From the NCBI GenBank assembly GCA_963971405.1, contig OZ020484.1, forward strand, positions 9,114,001-9,178,000: DNA of 64,000 nt, read 5' to 3'. Below, piece by piece: positions 23,483-34,129 of the stretch. The translations under genes and the position numbers were made by a program. The stretch comes from Psococerastis gibbosa. Its lineage: Eukaryota; Arthropoda; Insecta; Psocodea; Psocidae. The notes under the pieces were generated by a model. That model saw only the letters and a program-made list of their open reading frames with translations. It was not told where the DNA came from and did no database searches. Each line of letters starts with the position of its first letter. Positions within the stretch are counted from its first letter, which is position 1.

Positions 23483-23612
23483 GTTCAGTACCTGAAGTGT
23501 ATGCCGTAGTAAAGAATTCAGCGGAGCTGCCTTGTGACATTTCGTCAAATGTGGAAGGAGACTCAGTACTTCTGGTTGCCTGGTACAAAGATGATATGCT
23601 TCCAATATACAG
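23483..23612 (+). CDS. Internal exon of a Sidestep-family immunoglobulin cell-surface protein (partial gene)
   Basis: The exon is 130 bp, preceded by a long T-tract ending in CAG and followed by AG/GTAAGC, so both splice sites are canonical. It enters in phase 1 and leaves in phase 2 and stays open throughout. The peptide begins SVPEVYAVVKNSAELPCDI and continues to LLVAWYKDDMLPIY. This is the A'-to-C part of an Ig V-set domain: the B-strand cysteine lies in AELPCD and the C-strand tryptophan in VAWYKDD. The combination 'AELPCDI ... DSV.LV.WYKDD..PIY' is characteristic of the first Ig domain of insect Sidestep proteins, type I membrane ligands known for guiding motor axons through Beat receptors. 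The signal-peptide exon upstream and the exon carrying the second cysteine were not recognised in the window, so introns must be long. Another Ig-family member is possible but less likely; the paralogue cannot be told. Confidence 0.8.
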
Positions 23613-24817
23613 GTAAGCTACGAAACAATGACACAACACCTTATATGTGATATACAGGTATTAATTTTTGTTTCTTCACAAACATTATCACGAAATGTTA
23701 AATTAATAATGAAATATCATCGAATTACGGTATTACACGTCATGTATAATGCGGACACTAATTCTGAAACAACGAAAGTTTGATTTTTCAAGTTTTTAGA
23801 TTTCCTCAATATCGCCTTATACAATCAATTACATTGATATTAGTGTAACAATTATTGTATAATCGTCGATAACTACATACGTATCTGTTCATCCATTTAT
23901 ACACAGAGGAAAAAGTCTTAATACCACCTTATTTGCATCCAATTACGCATGTGGGTATACTATATTTTTGAGAGCACTGAATCTTTCGAAGATAGTTTTT
24001 TTAATTAAGTCATATTATTAAACTTTGTCTCTCGATTGGTGTTTATAAACAAACACAATGGTAATATACTGCAGTATCTAGACTAATAAAAGATTGTTTC
24101 CTGAGTTCCTCTTTGAGAGCAAGAGGAAAACTAACGTCGAATTTAAATCAGCTTTTAAATTTGGATTCCTTTCCTCTTTTAAACGGGCGTAAATTGTTTT
24201 TATTTCGCCTTATTGAATTTCTTTTTATTTACGTAAATGTTTTATATTAGTGCTCTGCTCTATTCTTTCTTTAAAGCCCCTTTTCTGTAATCGCATTTCC
24301 CTTTGTTGCCTTTGAAACTATAATTCCCTTATATTTAATATCTTCCCTAAAAGTAGCCTAACTGTGTTGCTATGAATTTGTTTGTTGGAAGTTTATAACA
24401 AAGACACCACCTGTTGTATACAAGTATTAGTTTTAGTATTAGTTTATAACAGACCTGTAATTTCACTCATTCACGAACGGTTTAGTTGCGCAGTAGAGCA
24501 ACCTTCAAGTGGGCCACAATACGTTAGTTAGAAAAAAGTAATTATTATTATTTGCCTAAAACCTGGTTTTTTCTATTTCTTTAAGTTACTGGGCATGTTT
24601 ATCCTCGGATGACACTATTGTTGACACTAATTCAAAGGTGTTCCAATTCAATAACTATAAAATAAAAGGGTATTTATCAAGATCAGAAATTATTGTTCTT
24701 AACCACAATCCATGATTTCCCCATGACGTATATGAATGTGGGACATTATAATATGGCATGTTAAATTATAATAATATAATACGACCATGTTATCACAAAA
24801 CAGCCGAAGAATTGGCC
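23613..24817. other. Presumed intron downstream of the Sidestep-like exon
   Basis: Begins GTAAGC. AT-rich without recognisable exon, repeat or RNA gene up to the MITE at 24821. Confidence 0.6.
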
Positions 24818-24820
24818 TTA

Positions 24821-25033
24821 GGCGGCTATTCCACCGGCCAATTTGCTTCATTTGTGATTATGTCACTGACGTTTGTTTTGTTTTAAGGAGACTGTTATGT
24901 AGACAGGCTCTACCATATTATAACTTAATTTATAATGGATAAGTTAAGTATCTACATAATAGTCTCCTTAAAACAAAACAAACGTCAGTGACATAATCAC
25001 AAATGAAGTAAATCCGCCGGTGGAATTGCCGTC
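24821..25033. mobile_element. Long-armed inverted-repeat MITE, 213 bp, TTA-flanked
   Basis: Two ~82 bp arms (left from GGCGGCTATTCCACCGGCC, right inverted GACGGCAATTCCACCGGCG) with the shared core TTCATTTGTGATTATGTCAC. TTA at 24818-24820 and 25034-25036. Related at its ends to the GGCGCCCATTCCA group, hence probably Harbinger-like. It could fold into an almost perfect hairpin in RNA. It lies 1.2 kb downstream of the Sidestep-like exon, in its presumed intron. Confidence 0.8.
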
Positions 25034-25629
25034 TTATAATCGTGTCGCATGTGACCATGTGAGTGAGTGTCGAGTGCCCAAGCCATATAATATATGACGC
25101 AGGAGCAAGGCACAACTCTCTCTCTCTTTCTCCTTAATACAGGATGCGTACGAAGAAGTGTTCGATGACTTTATCAGGAAGATTAACATGAGATTGTAAA
25201 ATACCTGGAAGTTGGACAACAACAAAAATGGCAAATTTAAGGATAATATTTGTCCTCACCTTATGCTGCGTTTGTGGGACGAAGCTAAATGTTGAATCTA
25301 GGAGCACGCATTTTTTTTTCTATTCTTCGAGGTAACGGTATTTTTGGATCTGAAAAAATGTAACCTTCAGGTTGCAATTTTTGTCACGATAAACGTAGTA
25401 GATTTACAGATTAACAAGTTTATTCATAACATTTTGGACGACATTAAAACATGCTAAAAGATCGTAAACAATGCTGCAGGCATTATTTACGACAGCTAAC
25501 TTTTGCTACGGTTGACGAATTTAATGTGGCTTTACGGCAGGAATTTATTCCTATTTTGATGTTATGGGTGGAAGGAACGAATTTCTATTCCGCTTCCGCC
25601 CTTCCTGTAACCCCTAACCTGCTTGTTAC

Positions 25630-26122
25630 CTCTCCAATCTCGCAATATTTGTATCAAAATGCCAATTTATTCTTATACGTAGGGCGTAGACCGTGCAAGC
25701 AGAAATCCATCACAATATACAGGTGGTCTAAATTTGATGCACCGGTATTTTGGCTCGAAGTCGACTGGAGTTGTTAAACATCGGGGAAAAAATGTGTTAC
25801 CTCGTCAATCTCGCAATATTTGTATCAAAATGCCAATTTATTTTATTCTTATGCGTGAAAGCAGAAATATATCACAAAATACAGGGTGGTCCTAATTTGG
25901 AGCACCGGTAATTTCCCCCCGAAATCGATAGGAGTTGTAAAACATCGAAAAAAAAGTGTTACCTCGCCAATATCGCAATATTTGTATCACAATGCCAATT
26001 ATTTCTTTTACGCAGGCCGTGCACGCTAAAATACATCACAATATACAGGGTGCTCCAAATTTGGTGAACTGGTATTTTTCCTCGGAATCGACTGGAGTTG
26101 TAAAACATAGAAAAAAATGTTT
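25630..26122 (+). repeat. ~165 bp tandem repeat, three units
   Basis: Units begin at 25630, 25801 and 25963 with CTCGCCAATATCGCAATATT TGTATC, and each carries ATACAGGGTGGTCCAAATTT-like and GTCGACTGGAGTTGTAAAAC segments. The 108-residue frame starting 25451 runs into the first unit and has no support as a gene. The ACAGGGTGG..C motif also occurs in dispersed arthropod repeats, so this may be a mobile-element derivative. Confidence 0.85.
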
Positions 26123-26529
26123 GGTGGGTAGGCCTACCTTTTTAAAGGGCAAGGAGAGATTTTAGCCATCACTTATTTATTAATAGGATAATTGTAATAC
26201 TGTTCACTATTGAATATTATACAACGACTCGTATCTGGACTTGGTTAAGTCATGTTTTCGCCTGTTTCATTGCGTCAATGGTAAAGCTTGTCCATTATCG
26301 CTTGTAGCCGGTGTAGGTTGACATCGAGAACGTATACCAGTTTGCCAATGGCCAAAACTTTATACAGAAACAATACAAATAATGTCCGAAATCCACCGGG
26401 TAGTTAGCATTGGACAATGAACCCATAAGTACCATAAGTAGGCCTGGGTCCATAAAAAGTCCTTCAAAAATTGCAATAAAAATTACAATACTCAACAATA
26501 ATATTCAATGGCAATGAACAGTACAGTAG

Positions 26530-26760
26530 ATCGTCACCCTAAAGTCAGGACGGCGCAACCAACATTGTTGGCGAAATTGAGTTATGACCAGATTTAGTGA
26601 CTTTGATGAGCTCAATCTTTGCATGAACAGAAAACATTCGATCTTGAAAAAAAGGCAGAAATTTTAGATTTATAGAATTATAGCAAACTAGGCCTATACA
26701 GACACATTTATCTCAAAATGTCTTTTTGATGATACGCCCTTCTGACTTTAGAATGACGAT
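26530..26760. mobile_element. Small inverted-repeat element, 231 bp
   Basis: Left ATCGTCACCCTAAAGTCAGG ACGGCG and right, inverted, ATCGTCATTCTAAAGTCAGA AGGGCG, about 26 bp with four mismatches. No target-site duplication identified; superfamily unknown. Confidence 0.7.
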
Positions 26761-27354
26761 TTAAGTTACGATAACATTTGTCACAATTAAACTTTGGTGA
26801 AGAACCTTCTTATTTAACGTTGTTAATCTGAAAATGACTTAGTAAAATGTAAGTAATCTGTAGTACTGTAGTACATTTTTTTTTGGAAAAAGAAGGAAAA
26901 GAGTCCTTGGGGAGCAGGACTTGGGGCAATGGCTCGGGACTCGGTTATTTTTCTACGCCATCAATTTTCTAGTTTCCCTTGTAATAGAAGTTAAACGGGG
27001 TACTCTCTCTCCCTCCTTGGTTCCGGTGTAGAGTTTTCCCTAGGGCTCTCGTAAGGAAATGGCAATTTGCCACCCCCAAGTTATATTAGCCTAAAGTAGC
27101 CGTTATGAAATAGTTTCGGAGCTGATCTTGACAAAGCTTTACGATTGTTTTGTGAGATACTTTGTTTTATTCTGTAAACAGAAAAAAAATTATAAGTGAC
27201 ATTTTGCATTGAAACATTTTAGGGAGATTCATCTGCCTTTTGAAACGGTAACCTACTCGTATGTTCGACTTCCCGAAAATTCCTTCGCAACTTTTCATTT
27301 CATGACCCTCTGAATCTAAAACCACCCCCCGTTCAAAATGTTATATACATATTA

Positions 27355-27545
27355 TGTATTTCGCGTAAAATATAATTTTTGGAAAAACTACAAAACCGAA
27401 AAAAGTAAAATACCCGATTATATTATCACGAAGTAGTCTTTTAAAACATAAATGAGCCAAATTTTTAATAACTTGCTGAGTTAATGAAATAAAAATGAAA
27501 CGTGTTTAATTTTGGGGTTTTCTACGTAATATAAGAGTGAAATGG
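27355..27545. mobile_element. MITE-5 right-half remnant
   Basis: AAAATACCCGATTATATTAT, GAAGTAGTCTTTTAAAACAT and CTTGCTGAGTTAATGAAATA closely match 35925-36010; ends in TTTTGGGGTTTTCTACGTAA. The left terminus is not recognisable. Confidence 0.65.
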
Positions 27546-28040
27546 AAGCAGTGTAATTAGCTACTGTAAAATAGGCTATTGTATTACTTCAATACAACTT
27601 TGAAGACTGTACTGCGGTGGTAAACGAATGAAATAACGTGTCATTAGTCGGAGTAACAAATAGCGACCGCTCTTAGCATTCCAGCAGACGATCCTCCAGC
27701 CTTTAAATTTACTCAAAACTTTTCTCCACAGAATTCCTTCTTATAATTGAAAAATATTTATTTTTCAAAGTTGCCACTAGGAATTTTAATATCGTTCCCC
27801 TCGCCGCTCTCTTTACAATGAGCATTTATCATGCGGAGTGCCATTCGCCGTTCTCTTCTGAATTTCTGCGAGAGACGCCTGGTACTGCTGTTAATGTACG
27901 CAACACTACAGTATTTAGTCAACTTAGCTATCGCACTTCCCTTATTAAATTTTGGAATATTTCATTCGTCTTTTCAAAGTTTTAAAAATATAAATAATAG
28001 CTTAGTCAATATTAGGGGTCTAGGCCTATATTAGAAAGCT

Positions 28041-28282
28041 ATTGTCATCCGCCATATTGTATCCATTATAAGTCTGGTGTATAAGCCAAGCATTGGGTGT
28101 TTACCTATTTATTTTTAGAAATTTACCGTTGTTTATTTATTAAACGTGCTACCAATTAGGGAAGTGTTTAATAAAAAATAGCTAAAACGTGTATTAGGTT
28201 TTTTCAATATTTTTCAATCTTTTACTTTTCATACAATACTTTCCATATAGGAAATATGGGATACAACATGGCGGATGACAAT
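28041..28282. mobile_element. Inverted-repeat element with ATTGTCATCCGCCAT ends
   Basis: Left ATTGTCATCCGCCATATTGT ATCC (28041-28064), right its inverse (28259-28282) with one mismatch. The wider segment is bracketed by a perfect 14 bp direct repeat CTTAGTCAATATTA at 28001-28014 and 28300-28313. Confidence 0.65.
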
Positions 28283-28316
28283 ACCCGGGTATATAGTGCC
28301 TTAGTCAATATTAACT

Positions 28317-28402
28317 AAAACACTAAAAAAACGACCGACTTCGACCTTATGTCATCGTCAACTTCGATAGAAGGTCGAAACCGGTCGAGTATTTTAGTGT
28401 TT
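28317..28402. repeat. Short foldback hairpin, 86 bp
   Basis: Arms AAAACACTAAAAAAACGACC GACTTCGACC (28317-28348) and inverse ending ATTTTAGTGTTT (28371-28402), with a 22-base loop. Six bases may differ. No family assigned. Confidence 0.6.
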
Positions 28403-28500
28403 CTATTGTCTGTCTATTCCAAATATTACAAAGTTAAAAAGGATATGATTTATTTATTATTATATTCAAAGTGTTTGACTATTAAATTTTGTTTTTCAGC

Positions 28501-28667
28501 AGCCTGATCATGGCGATTATAATACCGGTATTTATTTAATCTCCTGGTATTAAAAATGTAAACAAACAAATTTTGAATAGCACTTTCCATTATAACATTA
28601 TCTTGTTTACATTTTTAATACAAGGGGATTAAATAAATACCGGTATTATAATCGCCATGATCAGGCT
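28501..28667. mobile_element. Hairpin MITE, 167 bp, perfect 41 bp arms (family MITE-1)
   Basis: Arms 28501-28541 and 28627-28667 are perfect inverted copies beginning AGCCTGATCATGGCGATTAT and containing ATAATACCGGTATTTATT; inner AATGTAAACAA is also inverted. Relatives at 31522-31730, 31861-31985 (partial), 34886-34959 plus 35600-35680 (interrupted), and 62050-62115 (fragment). A clear target-site duplication was not found. Confidence 0.85.
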
Positions 28668-28789
28668 ACTGATTTGTTGATAAAAGTAATTTTTACATTC
28701 AATATTCTGTGTTTCGTACCTAGAGATCTCACTTTTATATCCTTGCATTGTTCAGTTTAATGTTTCACCTGTAATATTTTTCTCCCGCT

Positions 28790-29471
28790 TCTTCTTCTTC
28801 TTCTCGTGCCCCTTCAACGTTGAAGATTGGCGATCATTTGAGCGATTTGCACCTTAGACACGGCTGCGCGGAAGAGGCCTGTCGTGCTCCTCCCGAACCA
28901 ACCCCTAAGGTTGGCCAGCCAGGACGTCCGTCTTCTACCTGCGGTTCTTCTCCCCTCAATGCGCCCTTGTATGATGAGTTGGAGAAGGTGATATTTCTCA
29001 TTCCGCATCACGTGTCCAAAGTACTGCAGCTTCCTCTTCTTTACGGAGATTAATAAAGTTCGCTGGGTCCCCACTCTATTGAGTATTTCCTCGTTTCGTA
29101 TGTGATCTCGCCAGGATATTTTAAGCAGTCGGCGATACACCCACATTTCAAAGGCGTCGATTTTGTTTTCAAGCCGCTGTGTGAGGGTCCAACCCTCCAT
29201 CCCATATAAGACAATTGGAAACACATAGCATCTCACCATTCTCACCCGCAGATCAAGTGATAGAGTTCTGTCACAAAAGACTTTCCTCATTCTAGTAAAC
29301 ACACTTCGGGCCTGTTCAATGCGACTGCTGACTTCTTGCTTCATACTCCAGTTCTCATTCACAACGCATCCAAGATATTTAAAATGTGGCACTTGTTCAA
29401 TTGGCTCTCCATTAAGGTTTAGGAGTACAGGGTGGTGTGGGACCTGCTTGGAGATGACCATGACCTTGGTC
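28790..29471 (-). mobile_element. Recent 5'-truncated LINE copy (family LINE-2w), 682 bp
   Basis: Minus-strand LINE with an open 215-residue frame (28814-29461) that starts inside the reverse transcriptase after the catalytic palm: FKYLGCVVNENWSM, VLYGMEGWTLTQRLENKIDA, FEMWVYRRLLKISWRDHI, then the arginine-rich tail and IAQMIANLQR. Tail of GAA repeats at the left. Flanked by a perfect 10 bp duplication TTCTCCCGCT (28780-28789 and 29472-29481). It lacks the endonuclease and palm, so it is a dead-on-arrival copy. The family differs from the LINE at 60 kb (MWVYRRLLKISW instead of MWCYRRMLRISW). Confidence 0.9.
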
Positions 29472-29495
29472 TTCTCCCGCTAAAAACACTAAAAC

Positions 29496-29993
29496 CAGAG
29501 GCGGACGCAGCGACCGGCACTGTGGGCAATGCCCACCCCCCCACCCCCTTTGGAAGGCAGTTATATTCTTTGACTCTAAAACCCAAGTGCTAACTGCACT
29601 CAAAATGCGTAAAACTCCACTATTTCAGCCCTATTTTTATAAAATTTCTCCCGGGGGAGACCCCCGGGCCCCCCTGTGCACAATTTGATTAATTCCCTTT
29701 ATTCCCTTATTGCTCAGAAAATGAGTAAAACCCCACTATTTCAGACCTAATTTTCAAAAATTTTCTCCCGGGCCCCCCCTTTGGATCCTCCGAACCCTTT
29801 GGCTCATGCGCAAAGGACACTAACGTCATTAATGTAAAGGCTGCGTACGTCCATGAGAACGGCTCTCCCCATTTTACACTTTTATGAAAATGAGTGGAGG
29901 GGCGCCGAATTATACACCGCCCCCTTCGAAAACCTATGGTTATACGCTACTGACAAGTGCCTCCCCCTTTTATGAGGTCTGGTACCGCCTCTG
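29496..29993. mobile_element. hAT-like non-autonomous element, 498 bp, perfect TSD
   Basis: Ends CAGAGGCGGACGCAGCGACC and inverted CAGAGGCGGTACCAGACC. Perfect 8 bp duplication ACTAAAAC at 29488-29495 and 29994-30001. Interior has CTCCCGGGGGAGACCCCCGG-type GC palindromes like the element at 38050. It sits directly beside the 5' end of the LINE at 28790-29471 and before a REP-A remnant. Confidence 0.9.
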
Positions 29994-30009
29994 ACTAAAA
30001 CTGTGTGTT

Positions 30010-30645
30010 TTGAAACACCCCCCCCCCCCCAAAACGACTAAAGACAATTTGTCTCGCAAACAGCTCCAACGATTTCTCTTAAATGTACATAATATCGTAC
30101 TCTTACTCCTTGGAGCTACGGCCTACATATAGTATATTGTAGTACTTATTAATGTAAATAAACCCCATTAGGTCACGCCCCCCTTGATAGTTTGGTTCAG
30201 GGCGTAATAAAATGAAAGGGGCACAATTTTCATGAAAAATTACCACAAAAATTAATTTTTTCCTCAGAAGTCTTTCTATCGATGCTTTCTAACTTCAGAT
30301 TTGTTTTAGGTGTCAAATTGATTAACAAACGATATTCAATTAGGTTACTTTCTCAATCAAAGTTTAAGTTTTGAAGAAAAAAATAGTTGTTTAATATAGT
30401 ACGGATTTTGTTTGCATTGCATGCCATACCATTATTATTGTGTAGCATACTATATAATATATTATATACATATATATACTATGTACTATATTATTGGTCT
30501 GCCAATTCTAGACTATGCGATTGTTTTATTGATCAAACCAGTGCTTTCAGATAAATAAAATCTATAGACAACTGATATTTAACCATGGAACTATTGCAGT
30601 ACCTATACTATCTAATTTGTCAATAGGAAAGCATGTTCCAAAGCA
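30010..30645 (+). mobile_element. REP-A, diverged 5'-truncated copy
   Basis: Starts at the C/G-run region, then CAAACAGCTCCAACGATTTC, CCTTGATAGTTTGGTTCAGG, TTTCTATCGATGCTTTCTAA and ends CAATAGGAAAGCATGTTCC. Considerably older than the three full copies. A TA-rich insertion (30440-30490) interrupts it. Its left end adjoins the duplication of the hAT-like element 29496-29993. Confidence 0.7.
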
Positions 30646-31397
30646 ACGGGCTTAATCGTTGTATATGGTTTTATGGTCTGTAAGCGGTTGCTTTTTTTTT
30701 TTTTTTTTCTGTGAGCACTGTTTATAACAATGTTCGTTGCGGAGCGAGAAGTTTGTTTTCTACTATACGTTGTATTGGGCACAATTATTTACCATAGAAC
30801 TACTCATGTTATCTATCTCGGTACCTTTACTAACTGATACTTGTTCGCTCGTACAGGTTCTCCTAATTATGGGGTTGGGGATTGTGAGAGAATTTGGCTC
30901 CTGCACTGCCGTGATACGTGGCAGCAGTCATTATTTGCCGAAAATCAATCATTCCACATGTCCCGGCTTTTCGATGCCGGCTGCAACTAAATTTAACATA
31001 ATTGACCTCGTTAAGAGCCTATTAATAGATACTTGGTTATGTTTGATCCAGCTTTGTGTATTTGTCAGGTAAACAAGGTTATCGTAGATGGGAATCCACT
31101 TTCATCAGTGCCGTATCAAAGGGATTACAAAACAATTAATTTACCATGCCACGTAATTACCATGCTCGCGGATTCCCCGTACATCACTCATTTGCTGATT
31201 TATATTTTTAAAGTGCAGCCAGCCTTTGACGCTGAAACTCAGTCAAACCTCATTAATCATTATGTTGCTCGACAAAATAATGTTGGTAGTTTATGCAGAT
31301 ACGGCGCTACATTTCAGCGTATAATGGAATTAATCTGGCTGTAGGCTACCTTTGACGAAAAAATGGGCTTTTTATGTTATCTCCCGGCCTATGGCGA

Positions 31398-31855
31398 TTA
31401 CCCATCGCGTGGCTTTGGACCGTTATCAATATGGCAGCTAGTGTAGCCCGCACAAGATAAGTACGCAATTTCGCTGGGTAAATAGCCTGCACAAACTAAG
31501 TACAGAGTTTTGACCGGGTCCTGCAGCCTGATTGAGGCGATTATAATACCGGGGTTAAATAAATACCCTAGGATTATAACTGTAAACAAACAAATTTTGA
31601 ATAGCACTTACCATTATAAAATTATCTTGCTTACGTTTTTATTACATTTAAATTAAATAAATTATTTTAAATTTAAATTTTAATTTAAATTAAATAAATG
31701 CCGGTATTATAATCGCCTCGATCAGGCAGCAGGTATCCGTTCTGCAATGTGTAAGACTTCGATATTTTTTACGCTGGTACTATCTCTGATAGTTGGCCTA
31801 TGGTTAACGGGTGCCCCGTAAGGGACATTATGGCTCCCGTCGTTCTAGTTAATAT
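31398..31855 (+). repeat. REP-E copy interrupted by MITE-1
   Basis: GTTATCAATATGGCAGCTAG TGTAGCC, GATAAGTACGCAATTTCGCT GGGTAAATAGCC, GACCGGGTC, then the MITE, then AGGTATCCGTTCTGCAATGT GTAAGAC and AACGGGTGCCCCGTAAGGGA CATTA, ending GTTAATATATTTCT. Confidence 0.8.
31522..31730. mobile_element. MITE-1 copy inserted in repeat REP-E
   Basis: Arms CCTGCAGCCTGATTGAGGCG and inverted CCTGCTGCCTGATCGAGGCG, both continuing ATTATAATACCGG, with an expanded AAATTTAAATT-rich centre. It splits REP-E between GACCGGGTC and AGGTATCC, which are contiguous in the REP-E copy at 45127-45382. Exact ends are uncertain by a few bases. Confidence 0.85.
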
Positions 31856-31860
31856 ATTTC

Positions 31861-31985
31861 TCTGGTATTACCTTATTCTTGGGTTAAGAATGTAAACAAA
31901 ACAATTTTGAAGAGCACTTTCCATTATAAAATTATCTTGTTTACATTTTTAATCCCAGGTTTTGATTAATAATAATTGCCATAGT
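31861..31985. mobile_element. MITE-1 related fragment
   Basis: Contains AAGAATGTAAACAAAACAAT, GAAGAGCACTTTCCATTATA and AAATTATCTTGTTTACATTT, the conserved middle of MITE-1, with diverged ends (AATTGCCATAGTAGGCG). It begins at the very end of REP-E. Confidence 0.65.
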
Positions 31986-32284
31986 AGGCGTAGTACGAGT
32001 TCGATTATTAAGAGACTTAATGTAAAAAGTCAAATTTCTCATCAACTATCGATCGTGGAGTCATAAATGAGTAGCAGGGGAAGTAGAAAAAATACTACTC
32101 TACAAAAACATTTGGTAAATCTATATTGTAAATTAATATATTACGCTCTGATTTAATCGATCCTACACATGTTTGTTCCTATTTTGACCCACAACTAACC
32201 CCCCCCCCCCCACAAAATGGGCTAAATCCGTCCCTGGGGCACACCTAATATATACCGATTTGTATTAACATTACCGGCGATATA

Positions 32285-32507
32285 ATTCCAAAGGCTTTCG
32301 CTGGAGTTACGTGACGAATCAGTAGAATCCGGGATGATACGCCGTGGTCGTTCTGAAAGCGTACTTCCAAACAGTTACTGCTGAGCTTCCGAGTTACAAT
32401 CTTAGAAGTCTATGCAGTTCCACTGAAGATGTCGACCGCAAGTGTTGACGAAACGTTTCAGAGTGACTACGGCCTATCATCCCAAATTCTACTGATTCGT
32501 CCTTACG
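32285..32507. mobile_element. REP-D copy with separated inverted arms
   Basis: GGCTTTCGCTGGAGTTACG, GACGAATCAGTAGAATCCGG and GATACGCCGTGGTCGTTCTG on the left; GAGTGACTACGGCCTATCAT and AAATTCTACTGATTCGTCC inverted on the right. The loop is longer than at 7122 and contains GATGTCGACCGCAAGTGTTG and GAAACGTTTCAG. Superfamily unknown. Confidence 0.65.
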
Positions 32508-33165
32508 GGCGATATCAGTATTGGTGATAATTTTGAATGAACCACACTCTACTAAAATTGGTTGAAAAATGAAATAACCACAAGAGGAAGTTCTAGGTGA
32601 GAGCGAAAACTCAGCCCAATAAATAAGAAAATTATGCAAATTTCAAAAGGTAAAACTGCTGGAAGTTTGCGAGGGAAATTTTTTAAGTGACCAAATGAAA
32701 ATGAATTGGCAAAGTAAGTGAGAATAAGTGAAAAGACGCTACCCAGGGACATTTTTCTTAAAATCCATCGCGCTAATGAAAACTGGGATCAAATAATGGA
32801 ATCCAGCAGGAATATTAATTAGATGAATGGAGAGTGTAAAGGGTGGGTGAAGGCCGCGGGTCAACCCCCCCCCCCCATCAGCCGTTCCCCCGTATTTACC
32901 CCCTCCCACCTCATATCCTCCCCCCCCCCCCCCTGGCAGCTACTCTAGATTCTTTCTGACTGATTTCCCTTTCCGTGCTGGTGCGGTCTTTGGTATCGTT
33001 GTTCAAAAGGGAAGAAAACCGCTTTCTATTGATCTGACTAACTAGATGGACTGATCAAACCAGGTTTTGAAAGGTTACTTTGGGAGGTTAAATACAGTAG
33101 CTAACATATTACGCAAATCACTGGTCTGGTGTTCCAATCGTACGTTGTAGGCCTAACGCGCCTTA

Positions 33166-33482
33166 AAGCTGGCCATTCACGATGGCTCCAAACGGACTCG
33201 CTCCAAGCCAAATAGCGCGTCCTGTTCCATTTGGCGTTATAGAGCCATGGCCATTTATAGAGGGGTCATCACGACTACGCTGAACCAGTCGCTCCAAATC
33301 TTTCAAATTGTACAGTGTAAAAGTACCTCTTCCATATCGTCGCACTGTACAATTTGAAAGATTTGGAGCGACTGGTTCAGTAGTCGTGATGACCCCTCAC
33401 AATGGCGCTAACGCCAAATGGAACAGGACGCGCCATTTGGCTTGGCGCGAGTCCGTTTGGAGCCCTCGTGAATGGCCAGCTT
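33166..33482. mobile_element. Foldback-type MITE with ~150 bp arms, 317 bp
   Basis: Nearly the whole element is one inverted repeat: left arm from AAGCTGGCCATTCACGATGG, right arm its inverse ending CGTGAATGGCCAGCTT; arms share ACCAGTCGCTCCAAATCTTT and CGTCCTGTTCCATTTGGCG. Left arm has a small extra segment (about 33255-33262). Flanks are TTA on the left and TTA or ATA on the right depending on where the end is placed, so a TTA duplication is possible. GC content is higher than the surroundings. Confidence 0.8.
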
Positions 33483-33934
33483 ATAATGGCTCAGCATGAT
33501 CCACTGGGTTTTAATATTGTATTATATAGTATTATGCTGTGAGCTATAGTACTTGGAATTTTTTGGTAATACGTGAACGTTCGGGCTCTGATTTTGGTAG
33601 CCTTTTGAAAGAACCGAAGGAAATTAAATTTTCTGGCTAGGTGAAGAGTAGCGTAGCGTCAAGGAGTTAAAGCTCGTGATTAAAGATAATTTTATGACAT
33701 TTCATTTTCCATTGTCGTCAAATTTCAGTGTGCCACATTCGTGTTTCGATTTGTCATTTTAAGACTTTTTAAACTTCCATAAGTTACAAGTTACATTTGA
33801 AGGGCTATACTATGAATAAACATTTAAAACAAAAACAATTATTTATTGTGTTTATAAGCTCTGCAAGCCTAATAATGTGCCTTACACATAAATAATATTT
33901 CAATTGAACTATTGTTGATATATGCAGAGTTAGG

Positions 33935-34008
33935 TGTAAGGGAAGGCCATAGGCCCAAATCTCGCTGTATCTACATTTTTTTTCAATAAAGACTTTATTA
34001 TTATGTAT
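33935..34008 (+). mobile_element. Retroelement 3' tail
   Basis: GTGTAAGGGAAGGCCATAGG CCCAAATCTCGCTGTATC, TTCAATAAAGACTTTATTAT T: same family as 11752-11826, more diverged. Confidence 0.6.
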
Positions 34009-34129
34009 ATAATACCGAATACTGAATTATCGAATTCATAGAAATGTTATAGCAACAAAAATGACAAACACCTTATAATATGTTGTATTTGTGATTGGGT
34101 CAAATCTTTATAACTTTTTTTTTAACTTA

